Both the position numbers and the translations under genes were made by a program. The notes beneath the pieces are model-generated. The model was not told where the DNA came from, ran no database searches, and saw nothing but the letters and a program-made list of their open reading frames with translations. From assembly GCF_018698455.1 (NCBI RefSeq), contig NZ_JABIOQ010000002.1, positions 1 to 47,018 of the forward strand: DNA of 47,018 nt. The letters run 5' to 3'. Origin of the DNA: Sulfurimonas sp. GTDB lineage: Bacteria; Campylobacterota; Campylobacteria; Campylobacterales; Sulfurimonadaceae. Positions 8,281-17,134 of the stretch are shown here, one piece after another; position 1 is the stretch's first letter; each line of letters opens with the position of its first letter.

Positions 8281-8805
8281 ATGAGAGACAGTAGTCGCAG
8301 AGGGTTTATGGGTAAAGCATTTGGTGCTGTTGCCGGTGTAGGGGCAGTAGCTTCATTATTTGCAATGAAAAAAACTTGGGACCCCCTTCCAAGTGTAAAA
8401 GCAGCAGGGTTTACTACTCTAGATATGTCTGCTTACAATGAAAATGAACTTATCACTGAGAAGTGGAGAGGTAAACCAATTTTTGTGCTTAAAAAAAGTG
8501 CTGAGATGATTGCTTCTCAAACTCCAGTACAACAAGAGAGAGATGTTATCGTTGATGGAAGTCATTATATGGTAGCCATTGGATTATGTACTCACTTAGG
8601 CTGTATTCCCGCATATAACACCGATAAAAAAGATTTTCTTTGTGCATGTCATGGAGGTCAGTTTGACTTTTCTGGCGCTGTAGCAAAAGTTCCACCTCCT
8701 CGCGGACTTGATATACCCCCCTTTAAAGTTGATGGAAATAAGTTGGTCTTAGGTGAAGTAGGACCTGAGTATACTAAGATGAAAGAATCTGGCATTACGC
8801 TTTAA
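8281..8805 (+). CDS. petA: ubiquinol-cytochrome c reductase, Rieske iron-sulfur subunit
   Basis: 174-residue Rieske protein of the bc1 complex, anchored in the inner membrane with its [2Fe-2S] head in the periplasm. A twin-arginine export signal is present (SSRRGFMGKAFGAVAG) with a hydrophobic segment after it. Cluster-binding motifs are CTHLGC (ligands Cys103 and His105) and CACHGG (Cys121 and His124), with Cys108 and Cys123 placed to form the usual disulfide. It heads the petA-petB-petC operon, with petB 13 bp downstream. Length typical. Confidence 0.95.
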   Translation: MRDSSRRGFMGKAFGAVAGVGAVASLFAMKKTWDPLPSVKAAGFTTLDMSAYNENELITEKWRGKPIFVLKKSAEMIASQTPVQQERDVIVDGSHYMVAIGLCTHLGCIPAYNTDKKDFLCACHGGQFDFSGAVAKVPPPRGLDIPPFKVDGNKLVLGEVGPEYTKMKESGITL

Positions 8806-8818
8806 ACGAGGAAAATAA

Positions 8819-10036
8819 ATGGCAAAATTTACAAAAGCAACAAGTATAAAAGATTGGATAAACCAGCGTTTAGCAATTGAAAAAGTTGAAAAAGTGATGG
8901 GTTCAGAGTATTGGATTCCTAAAAATATAAACTTTCTTTGGGCAATGGGAATGGTACTTGTTATTACTTTCGTACTTCTTTTAGTTTCAGGAATTTTTCT
9001 TTTAATGTACTATCAGCCGAATATTGATACTGCATTTTACAGTGTGAACTACACGATTATGAGAGATGTAGACTTTGGTTGGTTATGGAGACATATTCAT
9101 GGTGTAGCTGCTTCTGTAGTCTTCCTTATTATATACATACATATGTTTACAGGGATATACTATGGTTCATACAAAAAAGGCCGAGAGATGATTTGGCTCT
9201 CAGGAATGCTACTTTTAGTAGCATTTTCAGCTGAAGCATTCTCGGGCTATATTCTTCCATGGGGGCAGATGTCTTACTGGGCAGGCATGGTTATTACAAA
9301 TCTTTTTTCAGGTGGTTCTTTACATGCAGACGGCCTTGTTGAATGGATTCGTGGTGATTATGTTCCAGCTCAAGCATTTTTATCTCGTTTCTTTATGCTT
9401 CATGTGCTTCTTATTCCTTTAGCTATTTTAGGTCTAATAGGGCTTCACTTCGCAGCTCTTAGAATTCCCCATGTGAATAACCAAGATGGTGAAGAGATTG
9501 ATTTTGATGCAGAAAGTAAAAAGTACTTAGATGGTGACAAGAAAGGCAGTAAGGTTATCCGTTTTGCAAATGACTTTATGTCAAAAGATATGATGGTTGC
9601 AGGAATATACTTAGTGTTCTTTTTCTATCTCGTCTTTTACAACTATGGTTTTGCCATGGATCCTGTAAATTTTGACCCTGCTGATGGACTTAAAACTCCA
9701 GCACATATTTACCCTGAGTGGTATTTCCTATGGTCGTATGAAATCTTGCGTCCGTTTTCTATAGACATAGGGCTTATCGCATTTGCATTTGCACAAGGTA
9801 TTTTTCTTGGACTTCCATTTTTAGATAGAAGTCCAAATGCTATTGCTGCTAACCGTCGTGGACCTGCATTTATGATTTGGTTTTGGTTAATGCTTACAAA
9901 TATGATAGTACTTACAGCTATGGGAAAACTTCCTCCAGAAGATCCATATAGCACTATTGGTTATTGGGCTGCAATCTTGTTTATTGTTCAGTGGTTAGCA
10001 CTCCCAATCATAACATCATATGAAAAAAAAGTATAA
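8819..10036 (+). CDS. petB: cytochrome b subunit of bc1 complex
   Basis: 405-residue integral membrane protein with about eight transmembrane helices, carrying the two b haems and both quinone sites. Visible features: a histidine pair region around WRHIHGVAAS and IIYIHMFTGI, SGYILPWGQMSYWAG, a second set around FFMLHVLLIP and GLIGLHFAAL, and the Qo-site PEWY motif (HIYPEWYFLWSYEILR). Full-length cytochrome b (not split into b6 and subunit IV). GAGGA Shine-Dalgarno. Its stop at 10034-10036 overlaps the ribosome-binding site of petC. Confidence 0.95.
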   Translation: MAKFTKATSIKDWINQRLAIEKVEKVMGSEYWIPKNINFLWAMGMVLVITFVLLLVSGIFLLMYYQPNIDTAFYSVNYTIMRDVDFGWLWRHIHGVAASVVFLIIYIHMFTGIYYGSYKKGREMIWLSGMLLLVAFSAEAFSGYILPWGQMSYWAGMVITNLFSGGSLHADGLVEWIRGDYVPAQAFLSRFFMLHVLLIPLAILGLIGLHFAALRIPHVNNQDGEEIDFDAESKKYLDGDKKGSKVIRFANDFMSKDMMVAGIYLVFFFYLVFYNYGFAMDPVNFDPADGLKTPAHIYPEWYFLWSYEILRPFSIDIGLIAFAFAQGIFLGLPFLDRSPNAIAANRRGPAFMIWFWLMLTNMIVLTAMGKLPPEDPYSTIGYWAAILFIVQWLALPIITSYEKKV

Positions 10037-10046
10037 GGAGCTAGGG

Positions 10047-11129
10047 ATGAAAAATAAAGAACCATTAATATTAGCAGTAGTTGTATTCTTCTCACTAGCT
10101 ACTTACTATTTAGTTGAGCCGTATGCTCACCATATTTTACATAAAGATGTTGAGAGTAAAGGTTTTGTGTATGATGGAAGTGATGACATCTTAGAAGTAG
10201 AAAATATTATAAGTGGACTTCAAAAGACAAAACTAGAGAAAGAACTTGAATATAAAGATGCATCAGCAGATGAAAAACAAAAACTAAAGACAGCAATAAT
10301 CACTTCAGAAAATGATATAGCAATACAAAAAGTTCGACTAGAAAAGAAGCAAACTTTTTTTTCAGATGTAGCAAGAATCGCTAAAATAAAAGGTGATGCA
10401 GTTACTGGTGAAGCAATCTTTGCAACTTGTAGCGGTTGTCATAATGATGCTGGAATTGTTATGGGAACAATACCTCCTTCACTTGATAATGCTGGTGTTT
10501 ATTACACTAAAAACTACCTTATAGGTATCATTAAAGATCCTGTAATGATTTCAAATGTAGATCATAAATTTTCTGTAGAAAATGAACACCCTATGGCTAG
10601 TGTTAAGTACATGGTGTCTTCTGATGAAGATATAGCAAATGTAGTTGCTTATATGCAAAAAATTGCTATCTCTCCAGAAAAAGTAACACCAAAAATGGCA
10701 TACGAAAATACTTGTGGAAGATGTCATTCTGTTGTGTATGAAAAATGGACACAGCTCGGAACAACTGAGAAATTCAAACACAAAAAAGATACTTTAGCTG
10801 CTGAGATTAAAGTCTTAGAGTATGAAGACTCACTTAAAGTATACATGGGGAAACTACCACCAGATTTAAGTATGTATATTCGTTCTCGTGGAGAGCACTT
10901 TATAAGCACATTTATAGAAAACCCTCAGAGTCAACTTGAGGGAACATCAATGCCTCGTGTCGGTGTAACAGCAGATACAGCAGACAAAGTTGTAGAGTAC
11001 TTAAAAAATGCAGGTGATACAAAACGCCATGAACGTGAAGAAATTGGTAGAAATGTAATGATTTATATCGTTATATTCGCTCTTTTTGCTTTTCTTTGGA
11101 AAAGAGAGATATGGAAAGACCTACATTAA
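10047..11129 (+). CDS. petC: di-haem cytochrome c subunit of bc1 complex
   Basis: 360 residues; the electron acceptor from the Rieske subunit. An N-terminal membrane anchor (PLILAVVVFFSLATYYLVEP) is followed by a charged helical stretch (residues about 45-110), then two c-type haem motifs, CSGCH (Cys128-His132) and CGRCH (Cys223-His227), with Met-ligand candidates in MASVKYM and TSMPRVG. A second membrane helix lies near the C-terminus (NVMIYIVIFALFAFLW). Start at 10047 because AAGGAG lies six bases upstream; an ATG at 10020 lies inside petB. Di-haem c1-type subunits are usual in Campylobacterota. A strong inverted repeat follows the stop. Confidence 0.92.
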   Translation: MKNKEPLILAVVVFFSLATYYLVEPYAHHILHKDVESKGFVYDGSDDILEVENIISGLQKTKLEKELEYKDASADEKQKLKTAIITSENDIAIQKVRLEKKQTFFSDVARIAKIKGDAVTGEAIFATCSGCHNDAGIVMGTIPPSLDNAGVYYTKNYLIGIIKDPVMISNVDHKFSVENEHPMASVKYMVSSDEDIANVVAYMQKIAISPEKVTPKMAYENTCGRCHSVVYEKWTQLGTTEKFKHKKDTLAAEIKVLEYEDSLKVYMGKLPPDLSMYIRSRGEHFISTFIENPQSQLEGTSMPRVGVTADTADKVVEYLKNAGDTKRHEREEIGRNVMIYIVIFALFAFLWKREIWKDLH

Positions 11130-11149
11130 TAGGCCCTAAATCACTACTT

Positions 11150-11173
11150 CTTGATACTCAATTGAGTATCAAG
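11150..11173 (+). terminator. 24-bp perfect palindrome, likely pet operon terminator
   Basis: CTTGATACTC-AATT-GAGTATCAAG folds into a 10-bp stem with an AATT loop and is followed by TTTGTGTT, 20 bases after the petC stop. As a perfect palindrome it could also bind a dimeric protein ahead of the next gene (ATG 11203). Confidence 0.6.
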
Positions 11174-11202
11174 TTTGTGTTAAAGTATGTTACAATTATT
11201 AT

Positions 11203-12144
11203 ATGACAAATTCAAAACTCCTTCACCAATTCCGGTCTTTTTACTTTAGAAATTATCCTGATGATATGGAAATCCAAATAGACTATTTTTCTGTTTTTGG
11301 TGGCCTTGGATGGGATGTTGATACTTCTAAGCCTATAGCAGAATTAGTACAGACCCTTATCTTAGAAAACTTCGATACTTTAAATGAAAAAATAGAAAAA
11401 CTTACCCTCAATGAACCTATAAACAAGCGTTTACTTCAAGCTCTTGCTATTGGAGACAGAAGAATATTTTCTGCTTTTAACCGTGCAGGACTGAATAATG
11501 GCAACGGAGGAGGCGCACTTAACTTCTTACAAGATAGCGGACTCATTCAAATGGAGTACTCAAGAGAGAGTGATAATAGAGATAGAAATTCAAATACTAA
11601 GTTAAAACGCCGAGATGCACGACATAGAATCTCACATAAAGTTTTATTTACTCACCCATTTGTCCGTTTTTGGTTTTATTTTATCGCACCTCAAATAAAA
11701 AATATACAAAAAGGGGAGTATTCTAAACTTTTTGAAAACTTTGAAAATCATCAAAATAGCTATACTAGTTTAGTGTTTGAAGAATTATCAGAAGTACTTC
11801 TTAACTACAACTTAAGAGAAGCTCAAATTATCAGCTCAGGAAGTTATTGGGATGCGAATATAGAAATAGATATTTTAACTATTACAGATGATGATAGCAT
11901 ATATGTAGGTGAGTGTAAATGGAAGAACCATAATATAAATAAAAAAGAGTTACATAAGCTTCATGAAAAATGTGAAAAACTTGGTATTGAACCGACTCAG
12001 ATAGTATTTTTTTCTAAACGCGGCTTTTCAAATGAGTTAATGCAAATGAGAGGAGTTGATCTTGCTCTTTATGGAAGTGAAGATTTTGAAGCACTTGTTA
12101 AGAGTAGTTCAAAAGAGCAGTTAATAGAAAACTTTATTAACTAA
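11203..12144 (+). CDS. stand-alone DUF234 protein, nuclease-like
   Basis: 313 residues resembling the DUF234 C-terminal domain usually fused to archaeal-type AAA ATPases, but with no Walker motifs. The N-terminal half is a winged-helix-like region (KRLLQALAIGDRRIFSAFNRA, ALNFLQDSGLI). The C-terminal half contains IEIDILTI followed by IYVGECKWKN, a D...ExK pattern of the PD-(D/E)XK nuclease fold. The separated domain suggests a partner encoded elsewhere or an independent nuclease or DNA-binding role. Convergent with the J-domain gene, overlapping it by 8 bp. Function unknown. Confidence 0.7.
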   Translation: MTNSKLLHQFRSFYFRNYPDDMEIQIDYFSVFGGLGWDVDTSKPIAELVQTLILENFDTLNEKIEKLTLNEPINKRLLQALAIGDRRIFSAFNRAGLNNGNGGGALNFLQDSGLIQMEYSRESDNRDRNSNTKLKRRDARHRISHKVLFTHPFVRFWFYFIAPQIKNIQKGEYSKLFENFENHQNSYTSLVFEELSEVLLNYNLREAQIISSGSYWDANIEIDILTITDDDSIYVGECKWKNHNINKKELHKLHEKCEKLGIEPTQIVFFSKRGFSNELMQMRGVDLALYGSEDFEALVKSSSKEQLIENFIN

Positions 12145-12940
12145 CGACTCGCAAGGCTGTATATGCTTCTTGAAGAAGTTGAAACTTTTGTGTATAGTGC
12201 TTTACCATATGTGGTGCTTCATGAATTATTTTATCAGGATGGTATACTTTAGTAAGTTTTTTGTATGACTTTTTAAGGGCATCTTGACTCGCTCCAATAG
12301 GGCATTCTAAAACTGTATAAAAGAGAGTGTTATCTTCTCTTTCCTCCTCACTAACCAAGTCACCAAAACTAAAGTTTGCAAAGTCTGAATAAAGTTTAGA
12401 CATAAAATGATTATCATAAGTATACTGAATTTGATAGTGTAAGATATGGCGTTTATTGAGAGCACGTTCAAGTCGTGATTTCGCTTTTAAATCAGAAACA
12501 TCAACAACCAATGAAAGATCTGTTCCTCGTTCAATATATACTTCAAGTTGTGAACGCATATAGTTCAATACCCAAGAATTTGATTTGTTTAAAGAGATGA
12601 GTACTGTGTCTTTATCATAAGCATATAGATTTACTTTAACAACTTCGGGTTCGAGAAGCTCTTCTAGTTCTATCTTGATAGGTTGATTTCCATATTTTAG
12701 CATTGAACGTAAAAAGAACTCATGGTTAAAGTCATGTTTAGCAGCATGATGTAAACTTAACTGACTTAAAAATTCTTCCCTTGCTTCAACTAAAGTTTCA
12801 TTTCTAAAGACTAAAACGGCTTTTGGTAAAAAGAGCATACCGCGTGAATGATGATTTAAAAATTCTTTCATCCACTCAGTATCCAATGAATCAAACCCGG
12901 TGGTGATAAGAATGAGATTATTACGTAATACAATATTCAT
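12137..12940 (-). CDS. J-domain (DnaJ-like) protein
   Basis: 267 residues. The J domain is at the C-terminus: LECPIGASQDALKKSYKKL, then the diagnostic HPD (KVYHPDKI), then helices III-IV (QLLQEAYTALR). It should therefore stimulate an Hsp70 (DnaK) ATPase. The first 200 residues show no Gly/Phe region, zinc finger or transmembrane helix and resemble no client domain I know. Similar proteins with a terminal J domain occur across Campylobacterota. Transcribed convergently with the DUF234 gene and divergently from purF. Confidence 0.8.
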   Translation of the reverse strand: MNIVLRNNLILITTGFDSLDTEWMKEFLNHHSRGMLFLPKAVLVFRNETLVEAREEFLSQLSLHHAAKHDFNHEFFLRSMLKYGNQPIKIELEELLEPEVVKVNLYAYDKDTVLISLNKSNSWVLNYMRSQLEVYIERGTDLSLVVDVSDLKAKSRLERALNKRHILHYQIQYTYDNHFMSKLYSDFANFSFGDLVSEEEREDNTLFYTVLECPIGASQDALKKSYKKLTKVYHPDKIIHEAPHMVKHYTQKFQLLQEAYTALRVVS

Positions 12941-13026
12941 ATATCTTACCTTTTAAATGGACGATTTTGTAAAATAAAGCAATTAGAGTTCCAATTTCAT
13001 CTAAGATTGCTTATATCTAATTCTAG

Positions 13027-13032
13027 TATAAT
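13027..13032 (+). promoter_or_regulatory. -10 element for purF
   Basis: TATAAT at 13027-13032. Transcription would begin at about 13040, downstream of the upstream in-frame TTG at 13007, which supports the later start at 13073. Confidence 0.5.
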
Positions 13033-13072
13033 TTCACTACATGAAGAGCTACCATGTTTACAAGGATTTAAT

Positions 13073-14434
13073 TTGCGCGAAGATATAAATGAAAAGTGTG
13101 CTGTTGTTGGGATTTTTGGGTCTCAAGAGGCTTCTAAGTTAGCTTACTTTGGGCTACATGCACTACAGCATCGTGGTCAAGAAGCTGCGGGAATTAGTTC
13201 TTCAGATGGAAAGAAACTTCATACTATTAAAGACCGTGGATTAGTGATGCGTGTTTTTAACGAAGAGAAACTAGCAACACTTAGTGGTTCAAGTGCAATT
13301 GGGCATACGAGATACTCAACTGCCGGGGATGACTCTATATTGGATGCACAGCCCGTATTTGCAAGATATGACTTAGGTGAAATGGCAATTGTTCACAATG
13401 GTAATCTTACAAATGCAGAAGAAGTTAGAAATTCCCTTATTAAAAAAGGTGCAATTTTTCAAACTTTTATGGATACTGAAAACCTAATTCACCTTATAGC
13501 AAAGAGCGAAAAAGAAAAACTTACAGATAGAATTATAGATGCTGTTCAAAGAATTGAAGGTGCATTTTCTCTTGTTTTTTTAAGTAGAAAGAAAATGTTT
13601 GCAATGCGTGATAGATTTGGATTTCGTCCTTTAAGTCTTGGAAAACTACCAAATGGTGGTTACATAGTTGCCAGTGAAACGTGTGCATTTGATCTTGTGA
13701 GTGCTACATATATTCGAGATGTTGAACCTGGAGAGCTGCTAATATTTGAAGAAGGCAAAGAACCTACAAGTATTAAAGTTTTTGAATCAACTCCAAAGCA
13801 TTGTATTTTTGAGTATGTGTATTTTGCACGCCCGGACTCTATTGTTTTTGGTCAGTCAGTTTACCAAACAAGAAAAAATATGGGCAAAGAACTTGCACAT
13901 GTATTTCCTATTGAAGCAGATGTTGTTATACCAGTTCCAGATGGTGGTGTTCCATCAGCTATTGGGTATGCTCAAGAGAGTGGTATTCCTTATGAGATGG
14001 GAATAATGCGTAACCATTACATTGGTCGTACTTTTATAGAGCCAACACAAGAGATGCGTGATCTAAAAGTGAAGATGAAACTTTCTCCTATGACAGATAT
14101 TATTAAAGGGAAGCGTGTCATTGTTATAGATGACTCAATCGTTCGTGGTACTACATCTCGTCGTATTATTCGTATGCTTAAAGAAGCGGGAGCAAGTGAA
14201 GTACATATGCGTGTATCTTCTCCTCCAACAACTGATCCATGTTTTTATGGTGTAGACACTCCAAGTAAAGATAAGCTTATAGCGGCAAATATGACTAACC
14301 AAGAAATTTGTGATTATATAGAAGCAGATTCTCTTGCATATCTTGATGAACCAGCACTTCTTAGAAGTGTTAATGCGAAGGAAGGTGAAGAGAGTTATTG
14401 TACAGCTTGTTTTACCGGTAAGTACATAGTCTAA
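13073..14434 (+). CDS. purF: amidophosphoribosyltransferase
   Basis: First committed step of purine synthesis (PRPP + glutamine to phosphoribosylamine). The N-terminal Ntn-hydrolase glutaminase begins after a short propeptide: the catalytic Cys is residue 9 in EKCAVVGIFG. Other glutaminase motifs are HALQHRGQEAAGI, GHTRYSTAG and HNGNL. The phosphoribosyltransferase part has the PRPP loop VIVIDDSIVRGTTSRRI. I chose TTG 13073 because AAGGA lies six bases upstream and the promoter excludes the earlier TTG. About 453 residues. The stop overlaps the next gene's ATG by one base, so the two are co-transcribed. Confidence 0.95.
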   Translation: MREDINEKCAVVGIFGSQEASKLAYFGLHALQHRGQEAAGISSSDGKKLHTIKDRGLVMRVFNEEKLATLSGSSAIGHTRYSTAGDDSILDAQPVFARYDLGEMAIVHNGNLTNAEEVRNSLIKKGAIFQTFMDTENLIHLIAKSEKEKLTDRIIDAVQRIEGAFSLVFLSRKKMFAMRDRFGFRPLSLGKLPNGGYIVASETCAFDLVSATYIRDVEPGELLIFEEGKEPTSIKVFESTPKHCIFEYVYFARPDSIVFGQSVYQTRKNMGKELAHVFPIEADVVIPVPDGGVPSAIGYAQESGIPYEMGIMRNHYIGRTFIEPTQEMRDLKVKMKLSPMTDIIKGKRVIVIDDSIVRGTTSRRIIRMLKEAGASEVHMRVSSPPTTDPCFYGVDTPSKDKLIAANMTNQEICDYIEADSLAYLDEPALLRSVNAKEGEESYCTACFTGKYIV

Positions 14435-15393
14435 TGAAACAGATATTCACTTATGGTAATTACCTAAAAGAAAAGTTTTCGTGTAAAGTCTATAAAGTTG
14501 GTATTAATATCTCAGGTTTTACTTGTCCTAATATTGATGGAACAGTTGCTAAAGGTGGTTGTACATTTTGTGAAAACGATTCATTTTCTGCGAGTACTGA
14601 TGAAGTTCAGGAACTCAAAGGTTTTCACCTTAACCTTGACTCTAAAGAAAATCCTTTTTTAGATAAACAAATTAAACAACTTGAAATCCAATTTGATGCT
14701 ATTAGTAAACGCCAAGCAAAAGAATATGGAGCAGAAAAGTTTCTTGTTTATTTTCAATCTTTTACAAATACTTATGCTCCCTTTGATACTCTAAAAGCTT
14801 TGTATGAAAAAGCCCTTTCATTTGATAATGTAGTTGGTTTAAGTATAGGAACTCGTTCTGATAGTATTACAGAAGAGACTTTAGAGTACCTAGCGGAGTT
14901 AGCAAAAACAAATGAGATATGGCTAGAGTTTGGTATACAGTCCGTATATGATGAAACACTTTTAAGAATTAACCGTGGACATGATAGTGCAAATGTTAAA
15001 GAGTGGATTATAAAGTCTAAAAAAGCTGGTGTGAATGTATGTGGACACCTTATATTTGGCCTTGGTGGTGAAACGCAAGAGATGATGCTTGAAACATCAC
15101 GTGCCGCTTATGAGTGGGGTATAGACTCTGTTAAGTACCATCCTTTATATGTAGTGAAAAAAACAGCCTTAGCAAATGAATTTAATCGTGGAGAGTTTAC
15201 ACCTATTAGCGAAGAGTTATATCTTGATACACTGCTTAAATCAGTACAGATGAAGCCTGAAAATGTAAGTGTACAAAGAGTTACGGCAGGAATAGATGAT
15301 GATTCACTCCTTTCACCTAAATGGTGTAGAGACAAGAATAAACAAATTAAAAATATTAATGCTGCGTTTAAAAAGATAGGCTTAAAATACTAA
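14434..15393 (+). CDS. radical SAM protein of the YhcC/TIGR01212 family
   Basis: 319 residues with a radical SAM core. The cluster-binding cysteines lie in FTCPNIDGTVAKGGCTFC (CxxxxxxxxxCxxC spacing, as in Elp3-like enzymes), preceded by CKVYKVGINIS. Downstream are VGLSIGTRSDSITEE, WLEFGIQSVYDETL and GLGGET, typical of the TIGR01212 (YhcC/YtqA) family. Reaction unknown in this family; Elp3-like radical SAM enzymes commonly act on RNA. Translationally coupled to purF (TAATG overlap). Confidence 0.88.
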   Translation: MKQIFTYGNYLKEKFSCKVYKVGINISGFTCPNIDGTVAKGGCTFCENDSFSASTDEVQELKGFHLNLDSKENPFLDKQIKQLEIQFDAISKRQAKEYGAEKFLVYFQSFTNTYAPFDTLKALYEKALSFDNVVGLSIGTRSDSITEETLEYLAELAKTNEIWLEFGIQSVYDETLLRINRGHDSANVKEWIIKSKKAGVNVCGHLIFGLGGETQEMMLETSRAAYEWGIDSVKYHPLYVVKKTALANEFNRGEFTPISEELYLDTLLKSVQMKPENVSVQRVTAGIDDDSLLSPKWCRDKNKQIKNINAAFKKIGLKY

Positions 15394-15396
15394 CTT

Positions 15397-15942
15397 TTAG
15401 TGACCCCAAACCTTAGCAAATTGTGTAGTACTTCTAAAATATGGAGGATATGGAAAGTAAACCCTAAAGGCTTTAGCTTCGCCAGGTGCTAAGTCCTCTG
15501 CAACTATGAACTTTTTTGTTATAGATTGTGGCCTAAATTTTAGGCTATTGCCACCTTTAAAGAAGTCCAAAAACCCACTTGTCTTATAAAAATCAACACC
15601 TTTTACATTCCCAATAGCATGACCTTTATTTACAAGTTTTATTTCAAATGTAACTTTACCTATTGAGTGCTTACCCTCATTTCTTACAGTTCCTGTGTAA
15701 ATTATTTTTTCTATACTTAAGAGTCTTTCGTTTTTTAGTTTATGAAGTTTTACTACTTTTGTATACTTGTCAACTGCTAGCACTGAAAATATTGTCAAAA
15801 TGATGCTTATCAAAGTGATCGAAAACATCATAGCAAAAATATTTTTTTTGCTTTTTTGCTTTGTTGAAGTAACAATTCCTATAATAAAGATGATAAAAAT
15901 AGCGAAAAATACAAGGTAATGTACATAATTTAGCTCAGTCAT
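15397..15942 (-). CDS. DUF2393-like membrane protein
   Basis: 181 residues with two N-terminal transmembrane helices (YLVFFAIFIIFIIGIV and a second at about residues 37-57) and a soluble, probably periplasmic, beta-rich C-terminal domain (YTGTVRNEGKHSIGKVTFEI). The G.VRN.G....C/V pattern fits DUF2393, found mainly in Campylobacterota. It overlaps the upstream paralogue by 4 bp and is the last gene of an apparent SPFH-hisIE-DUF2393-DUF2393 operon. Function unknown. Confidence 0.7.
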   Translation of the reverse strand: MTELNYVHYLVFFAIFIIFIIGIVTSTKQKSKKNIFAMMFSITLISIILTIFSVLAVDKYTKVVKLHKLKNERLLSIEKIIYTGTVRNEGKHSIGKVTFEIKLVNKGHAIGNVKGVDFYKTSGFLDFFKGGNSLKFRPQSITKKFIVAEDLAPGEAKAFRVYFPYPPYFRSTTQFAKVWGH

Positions 15943-16451
15943 TTACAGTCAGCTCCTAAAGTGATATTATAATCTTTTTCATATGTAAAAGGTTCTATTA
16001 TTATCTTAAACGCGATTGTTTGAGATATAGCAATATCTTCTTCCATTATCGACATATTTTTAAAAGGCTTTAGTTTGTAGAGATAATTTTTAAGAGAATT
16101 TCCACCTACCTTATAGGTACTCGCAGTTATTTTACAGCTTTGAAAGTTTCTTTGAGAATCATTTGAGAGGGTGCCCTTTAGAACTATTGCATCTGTAAAG
16201 CTTAGTCTCTTTTGACTTGTTATTTTAGTAGTATTTTGAAAGAGTATATCGTGCATTGTAATATAGCCATAGGTAGAACCAACTACAAATATAGTAAACG
16301 CGAGTAGTATACATAAAGCAGCTATAAGAGGTTTTCTTCTAAGAACTATGCCTAGAATGACAAAGAGGATAAAGAGAATAAAAACACTAGTAAAAAGAAT
16401 ATAATCATAGACTATAAGATCAGAGATAAACTCTTTTACATTTATCTTCAC
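15939..16451 (-). CDS. DUF2393-like membrane protein (paralogue)
   Basis: 170 residues with the same layout as its downstream neighbour: two N-terminal membrane helices (YILFTSVFILFILFVILG, and a second at about residues 43-62), then a beta domain with LKGTLSNDSQRNFQSCKI. The stop codon of hisIE touches its ATG, and its 3' end overlaps the next gene by 4 bp, so translation is probably coupled. The pair may form a complex. Function unknown. Confidence 0.65.
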   Translation of the reverse strand: MKINVKEFISDLIVYDYILFTSVFILFILFVILGIVLRRKPLIAALCILLAFTIFVVGSTYGYITMHDILFQNTTKITSQKRLSFTDAIVLKGTLSNDSQRNFQSCKITASTYKVGGNSLKNYLYKLKPFKNMSIMEEDIAISQTIAFKIIIEPFTYEKDYNITLGADCK

Positions 16452-17134
16452 TAATCTTTCCTTGCATTCTTCTCAGCTATACCACTCATGTTAAATCTAC
16501 GAGAAAGCTCTTGTTTAACTCTATCTGGAGAGATATTTTTTACAGCTAAGGCAACTAATATATGGTATGTTAAGTCAGCTGCTTCATAAATCATCTCTGC
16601 TTCATCGTTGTCTTTATAGGCAAAGCTAAATTCACCAGCTTCTTCAACTACTTTTTTAAGAATAGTGTTCTCACCTTTATGGATGAGTTTTGCTGTCCAT
16701 GAAGTCTCAGGATCTGCATTTTTACGCTCTTGAATAGTATGGTAAAGTGTGTCTATAACGCCATAAGCAGCAGTTGTATCTACTTCAACTTGAGAATTAG
16801 TCTCACCACTTTCTAGTTCTGTAAAAAAACAAGACTTTCTTCCTGTATGACAAGCTACACCTTCTTGAGTGACTTTTATGAGAAGTGTATCGCTATCGCA
16901 GTCAATATTAAAAGAGTGTATAGTCTGTGTGTGTCCACTACTTTCACCTTTTTTCCATATACGTTGTTTAGAACGAGAAAAATAGTGTGCAATTTTTGTA
17001 GAGAGTGAAAGTTCTAATGCTGCTTTATTCATATAAGCCATCATTAGAACTTCATTCGTTGTAGAATCTTGAACGATAACGGGAAGAAGTTCAGACTTCT
17101 CCCAATCCACTCTATTTAAAGCTTCCTCTACCAT
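16451..17134 (-). CDS. hisIE: bifunctional phosphoribosyl-AMP cyclohydrolase / phosphoribosyl-ATP pyrophosphatase
   Basis: Steps 2 and 3 of histidine synthesis. The N-terminal HisI part has LPVIVQDSTTNEVLMMAYMN, WKKGESSGHTQ and the metal-binding DCDSDTLL...CHTGRKSCF. The C-terminal HisE part has a MazG-like helical bundle (LIHKGENTILKKVVEEAGE, EAADLTYHILVAL). 227 residues, normal for the fusion. Its start overlaps the stop of the SPFH gene by one base; histidine genes are otherwise absent here. Confidence 0.95.
   Translation of the reverse strand: MVEEALNRVDWEKSELLPVIVQDSTTNEVLMMAYMNKAALELSLSTKIAHYFSRSKQRIWKKGESSGHTQTIHSFNIDCDSDTLLIKVTQEGVACHTGRKSCFFTELESGETNSQVEVDTTAAYGVIDTLYHTIQERKNADPETSWTAKLIHKGENTILKKVVEEAGEFSFAYKDNDEAEMIYEAADLTYHILVALAVKNISPDRVKQELSRRFNMSGIAEKNARKD

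Noticed and set aside
13007-13072. Earlier TTG start for purF
   Set aside because: A TATAAT at 13027 places transcription start downstream of it, and the catalytic Cys would sit after an unusually long propeptide; 13073 has a proper ribosome-binding site.
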